Shown piece after piece: positions 60,769 through 64,000 of a stretch of DNA of 64,000 bases (position 1 is its first letter; each line of letters opens with the position of its first letter). A model generated the notes under the pieces. The model was given only the letters and a program-made list of their open reading frames with translations, was not told the origin of the DNA and did not search any database. Position numbers and translations under genes: made by a program. The stretch is from DTU053 sp012520115 (GTDB lineage Bacteria > Bacillota > Clostridia > Oscillospirales > Acutalibacteraceae), in contig JBMNNB010000001.1 of NCBI GenBank assembly GCA_050953725.1, positions 868,001 through 932,000 on the forward strand, written 5' to 3'.

Positions 60769-62865
60769 ATGAGATCAAAAGCAAAAATTGCGAAAAGAAT
60801 TTTGGTAGCCGCTGTCGGGGCATATTTTGCCGTAGACATATTTAAAAATGTTTCAATCAAGCCACTGCCCCATCATCCTGCAAATAATGAGGGAGCGGGG
60901 CTTTTACACGAATTGCTCCTTTATCTTGAAAACCCTGCCCTGCAAAAAGAACGTGGCTTTGTACTTGACAATGAAAGCATTCTTGCAGCTCTTACACCTG
61001 CAAAAAAATACATAGACGGCCGTTTCGACTGCCAGGATTTCAGAATGCAGAGTCTTTTGCGGCTGCAATACTCTCATATTGACACCATTCGCTCAATCTC
61101 CCCTGAAGGGGCACAAATGATTGAAGACATTTTTCTCAACGCTAAATACTGGATGACTGAGCCCGGAAGTGACTCTTTGTGTTTCTGGTCTGAAAACCAT
61201 CAGCTGCTTTATGGCGTTGCCGAATATCTGGCAGGTCAAATGTGGAAAGACAGAATATTCACAAACGACGGTGCTGACGGCAAAGAACATATGGAGCGTG
61301 GCCGCAAGCGCATAAAATATTGGATGGAGCAGCGTTTTCTTTACGGCTTTTCGGAATACAACTCCACAAACTACTATCTTTTTGATGTGGGTCCTGCCGC
61401 AAACTTCATTCAGTTCGCTTCCCCTGAAGATGCAGACATGGTCGAGCGCATGAAAATGTGCTTGGATCTGCTTCTTTTTGATGTTGCCTCAAATATGCAC
61501 AAGTTTACCTTCACGGCTCCCACAGGCCGTGCCTATGTTCACAATATGGTAGGCAAAACAGGAGACTCGGTAAGCAAGCTTATTGACTTCCTGTGGCAGA
61601 GAAACGACAATTACAAAACCGAAGCTCATCAGATGCTATTGAATTTCTATTCCATGTACTTTGCAAAGAACCCTGACGGCACGCCCAAAAAGCTTTATGA
61701 GTTCCCCAGAGTACTGCTGGAAATCGGTCTTGATGAAGAGGAACGGGTAATAAAATCCTCTCACTCCTTAGACACAAGCGAGCTGCCCGAAAAGGGATTA
61801 GTGGGGCATAGCGATGAGCAGATAATGCGCCAGCTCAGCATGGAGGCATTCACAAATCCTGAGGTAATATATAATACCGTAAGCTACTTTGACAGATATA
61901 AAATGTTCTCAAACAGCTTTGTGAATTATTTCAAAGTTATTAACCTGAAGCTTCTTCGTAATCCGGATAGATTGCGTTTTATCAGTGAAAAGCTGAACCC
62001 AATGCCTAACGGAATTGCGCTGCAGCGGGCAAACTTATATTCCTATCAGACCAAGCACTATCAGTTAATGAACGTACAAAGATATCACCCCGGCATATAT
62101 GGTGCCTCACAAATGCTGCAGGTATTGAATTTCGGTGAAAAATCAGTAGTATTCACCACCCACCCTGCTAAAAACGAAGATAAAAAAAGCGTCTCGGGTT
62201 ATCCGGGATACTGGGCAGGTTTCGGACGCTCCCCTCATGCGGTACAGCATGAAAATGTGCTGTTGATGTTATTCAAGATTCCGAAAACACGGGGCTTTTT
62301 AGAGCTTTATCCGGTTCCTCAGTTCAGTCATACATACCTGCCGGAAGCATATCTTGACGAAGTAGAGATAAAGGGCAGATATGCCTTTGCTCGCCATGGC
62401 AAGGCTTTTCTTGCCATCATAGGCGCAGGAAATCTGCACTATAAGCCCTTTAGTATTGACAGTGCAAAGGCATTGAAAAACGGTCTTGAAGAGTTTCCCG
62501 ATAAGCGTTTTGATTTAATTCAGGAGGGCAATTATCATTATTGGATTTATGAGCTTTCCGATGAAGATAAGGAAAGCTTTGAGTCCTTCAAAAGTCGAAT
62601 CATGGAAAACAGTGTTGAATACGATGGCTGCGGCAAACTCACTTACACAAGCCTGAACCGTAAATTCAGAACCATTTATGGCGGCGCATTTTACGTAGAT
62701 GATGTGGAACAACCCCTTGAATACGGGCGCTTTGAGAGTGATTACTGCAATGCAAAGCGTGAGAGTGAAGAATTCAGGTTTTCATTCAAAGGTCATTTCC
62801 TGCGCTTAAACTTTGAAAAATGCATTCGTGAATACGGCGAGGAAAGCGGAGGTGGAGATGCATGA
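60769..62865 (+). CDS. Candidate polysaccharide lyase or related enzyme with alpha/alpha-toroid and beta-sandwich parts
   Basis: 698 aa. A short N-terminal hydrophobic stretch (AKRILVAAVGAYFAVDIF) is too weak to be called a signal peptide. Residues about 60-420 are helix-rich, with the motif WSENHQLLYGVAEYLAGQMW, then GFSEYNSTNYYLFDVGPAANFIQFA, DLLLFDVASNM and GRAYVHNMVG. From about 430 the sequence is beta-rich. Toroid plus sandwich is the plan of PL8-like and heparinase-like lyases, and the N/H/Y/R residues needed are present, but I do not recognise a CAZy family. It overlaps GH105 by ATGA and faces kduI, so an uronate-containing substrate is inferred. Confidence 0.75.
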   Translation: MRSKAKIAKRILVAAVGAYFAVDIFKNVSIKPLPHHPANNEGAGLLHELLLYLENPALQKERGFVLDNESILAALTPAKKYIDGRFDCQDFRMQSLLRLQYSHIDTIRSISPEGAQMIEDIFLNAKYWMTEPGSDSLCFWSENHQLLYGVAEYLAGQMWKDRIFTNDGADGKEHMERGRKRIKYWMEQRFLYGFSEYNSTNYYLFDVGPAANFIQFASPEDADMVERMKMCLDLLLFDVASNMHKFTFTAPTGRAYVHNMVGKTGDSVSKLIDFLWQRNDNYKTEAHQMLLNFYSMYFAKNPDGTPKKLYEFPRVLLEIGLDEEERVIKSSHSLDTSELPEKGLVGHSDEQIMRQLSMEAFTNPEVIYNTVSYFDRYKMFSNSFVNYFKVINLKLLRNPDRLRFISEKLNPMPNGIALQRANLYSYQTKHYQLMNVQRYHPGIYGASQMLQVLNFGEKSVVFTTHPAKNEDKKSVSGYPGYWAGFGRSPHAVQHENVLLMLFKIPKTRGFLELYPVPQFSHTYLPEAYLDEVEIKGRYAFARHGKAFLAIIGAGNLHYKPFSIDSAKALKNGLEEFPDKRFDLIQEGNYHYWIYELSDEDKESFESFKSRIMENSVEYDGCGKLTYTSLNRKFRTIYGGAFYVDDVEQPLEYGRFESDYCNAKRESEEFRFSFKGHFLRLNFEKCIREYGEESGGGDA

Positions 62866-63935
62866 ACTCATACATAAATAAGGTATTTGAATTAGCCGAT
62901 GCCTCGGTTAAACGCTATGAGCCCGAAAAATTAAACTGGTCATGGGGTCAGGCACTCTATCTTTATGCCCTTTCCTTAATCGACACCGAATTTGGCGGGG
63001 AGCGTTACACCGCATATATAAAGAAGTACTATGACCACCATATAAAAAAGGGTTACAGGGTCAACACTTCAGACACCTCTGCGCCGGCTCTCGCTGCCTT
63101 TTATCTTGCTCAGAAAGAGGGTGGCGAGGCTTACAGGGCTGTTGTTGAGAGGGTGCGCAGATATTTTGATGAGGTTCCGAAGGTGGTTGAAGATATGCCC
63201 AACCACTTAGGAAACGGTCCCGAAAGCCTGATTTATCCCAAAAGCATCTGGGTAGACAGCATTATGATGTACGGGGTATTTACAAACTGGTATGCCTTTG
63301 TAGAGGGCGACGAGAAACTGCGGGAGTTTGCCTCCCGTCAGCCCCGAATGTTCAGCAAGTATCTCTTTGACGAGGAAGAAAACCTCTTTTATCACAGCTA
63401 TTGGACTAATTTCAAGACCCACTATCCACGTCAGAAAGTCTTCTGGGGACGTGGCAACGGCTGGGTTATGGCTGCGATTCCCCTGTTTATAGATTATTTA
63501 CCCGAGGGAGAAGAAAAGGAATATACAAAAGAGCTTTTCAAACGCCTTGCCGAATCTCTGCTTAAATACCAGCAGAAAAACGGTTATTTTAAAACTGTTA
63601 TTAATCGTCCCGACGAAACTTATGAAGAAAGCTCTGCCACAATGCTCATAGCAAGCGGCTGGTTTTACGGATGGCGCAGCGGTCTTTTGGGCGAGGAATA
63701 CTACCATGCCGCAAAAAGGGCTTTTCATGCGGTTGTGGAAGATTTTGAATATCGCAACGGCCTATTAAGCATGCCGAAAATCAGCGCTCCGACAAGTGCG
63801 ATTCAGGGTATTCCTTATCTTGTTTATCGCATAACTCCCAGAGGAAACGACTGGCACTACGGACTTGCGGCAAGCTTTTTTGCTGCTTTGGAATATAAAA
63901 GATGCTTGGAAAAAGAACAAGCGAATCTCAAATAA
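62862..63935 (+). CDS. GH105 unsaturated glycuronyl hydrolase
   Basis: 357 aa, normal for GH105 (YteR/YesR). It hydrates and releases the 4,5-unsaturated uronic acid left by lyases. The catalytic Asp is D132 in KSIWVDSIMMYG, aligned with D143 of YteR; VFWGRGNGWVMAA, ETYEESSATMLIASGW and SAIQGIPYLVYRITP follow. No signal peptide, so it acts in the cytoplasm. Its start overlaps the previous stop as ATGA. The product would feed KduI. Confidence 0.95.
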   Translation: MNSYINKVFELADASVKRYEPEKLNWSWGQALYLYALSLIDTEFGGERYTAYIKKYYDHHIKKGYRVNTSDTSAPALAAFYLAQKEGGEAYRAVVERVRRYFDEVPKVVEDMPNHLGNGPESLIYPKSIWVDSIMMYGVFTNWYAFVEGDEKLREFASRQPRMFSKYLFDEEENLFYHSYWTNFKTHYPRQKVFWGRGNGWVMAAIPLFIDYLPEGEEKEYTKELFKRLAESLLKYQQKNGYFKTVINRPDETYEESSATMLIASGWFYGWRSGLLGEEYYHAAKRAFHAVVEDFEYRNGLLSMPKISAPTSAIQGIPYLVYRITPRGNDWHYGLAASFFAALEYKRCLEKEQANLK

Positions 63936-64000
63936 ATCTGCACTGAAAAAACATACAGCTAAAGACACTAAAGCCTTTGAAAGGAGCCGGGCGGCTGCAT
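63936..64000 (+). other. Start of a further gene likely just past the window
   Basis: AAGGAG lies at about 63980-63985, and the window ends in CAT, so an ATG could begin at 63999. Nothing more can be said. Confidence 0.3.

Overview
The window looks like the chromosome of a low-to-mid-GC Gram-positive anaerobe of the class Clostridia, probably a gut-type Oscillospirales/Ruminococcaceae relative. The reasons are strong AGGAGG ribosome binding sites, many TTGACA-N17-TATAAT promoters, TTG and GTG starts on core genes (rpsL, rpsG, rpoB), DUF951, YqeG, PadR/HAAS and DUF421/DUF4363 gene pairs, and cytoplasmic enzymes for host or plant glycans. The species cannot be told from the sequence alone.

Layout. 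1-4.2 kb: the tail of a DUF2079-type membrane protein, a response regulator with a SARP-like DNA-binding half, then overlapping nadA-mnmA. 4.4-11.7 kb (+): a five-gene operon with a strong promoter: an unclassified (alpha/alpha)-barrel-like protein, a GH38 alpha-mannosidase, two different RimK-type ATP-grasp ligases and a sialidase-fold protein, none with a signal peptide. 11.7-18.1 kb (-): a housekeeping run DUF951-prfA-tsaC-coaE-lytic transglycosylase-M18 aminopeptidase-argG. 18.2-28.4 kb: an S1-domain protein, a membrane-stress-like SPFH/zinc-ribbon/TPM module (YdjI/G/H-like) behind a secreted PPC-repeat protein, an Eis-type acetyltransferase with a second sialidase-fold protein, and a small exported peptide.

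28.5-42.5 kb: the core information block rpoB-rpoC / rpsL-rpsG-fusA-tuf (-) and the divergent rpsF-ssb-rpsR operon (+). 42.5-48.7 kb: a polytopic membrane protein, an orphan MazF, an M24 peptidase with YqeG, rpsU, a PadR/HAAS pair and a small membrane protein. 48.8-54.5 kb: tRNA-Gly, then a near-identical 1361-bp duplication carrying a GH16 gene, whose second copy lies inside another gene and splits it; then DUF421-DUF4363 and two tRNA-Ser genes. 54.6-57.9 kb: small accessory genes and gene remnants. 58-64 kb: an uronate-catabolism locus, with kduI-kduD-FAH on one strand and a candidate polysaccharide lyase plus a GH105 unsaturated glycuronyl hydrolase on the other.

How the genes work together. 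The last locus reads as a complete intracellular route: a lyase-like enzyme and GH105 release unsaturated uronate, KduI and KduD convert it to 2-keto-3-deoxygluconate, and an FAH-family enzyme takes an uncertain later step. The mannosidase operon looks like intracellular glycan trimming coupled to an ATP-dependent ligation that cannot be named. The most unusual items are the GH16 duplication-insertion, the ATP-grasp/mannosidase operon, the lyase candidate, and three 11-bp-phased heptamers upstream of the SARP-like response regulator.
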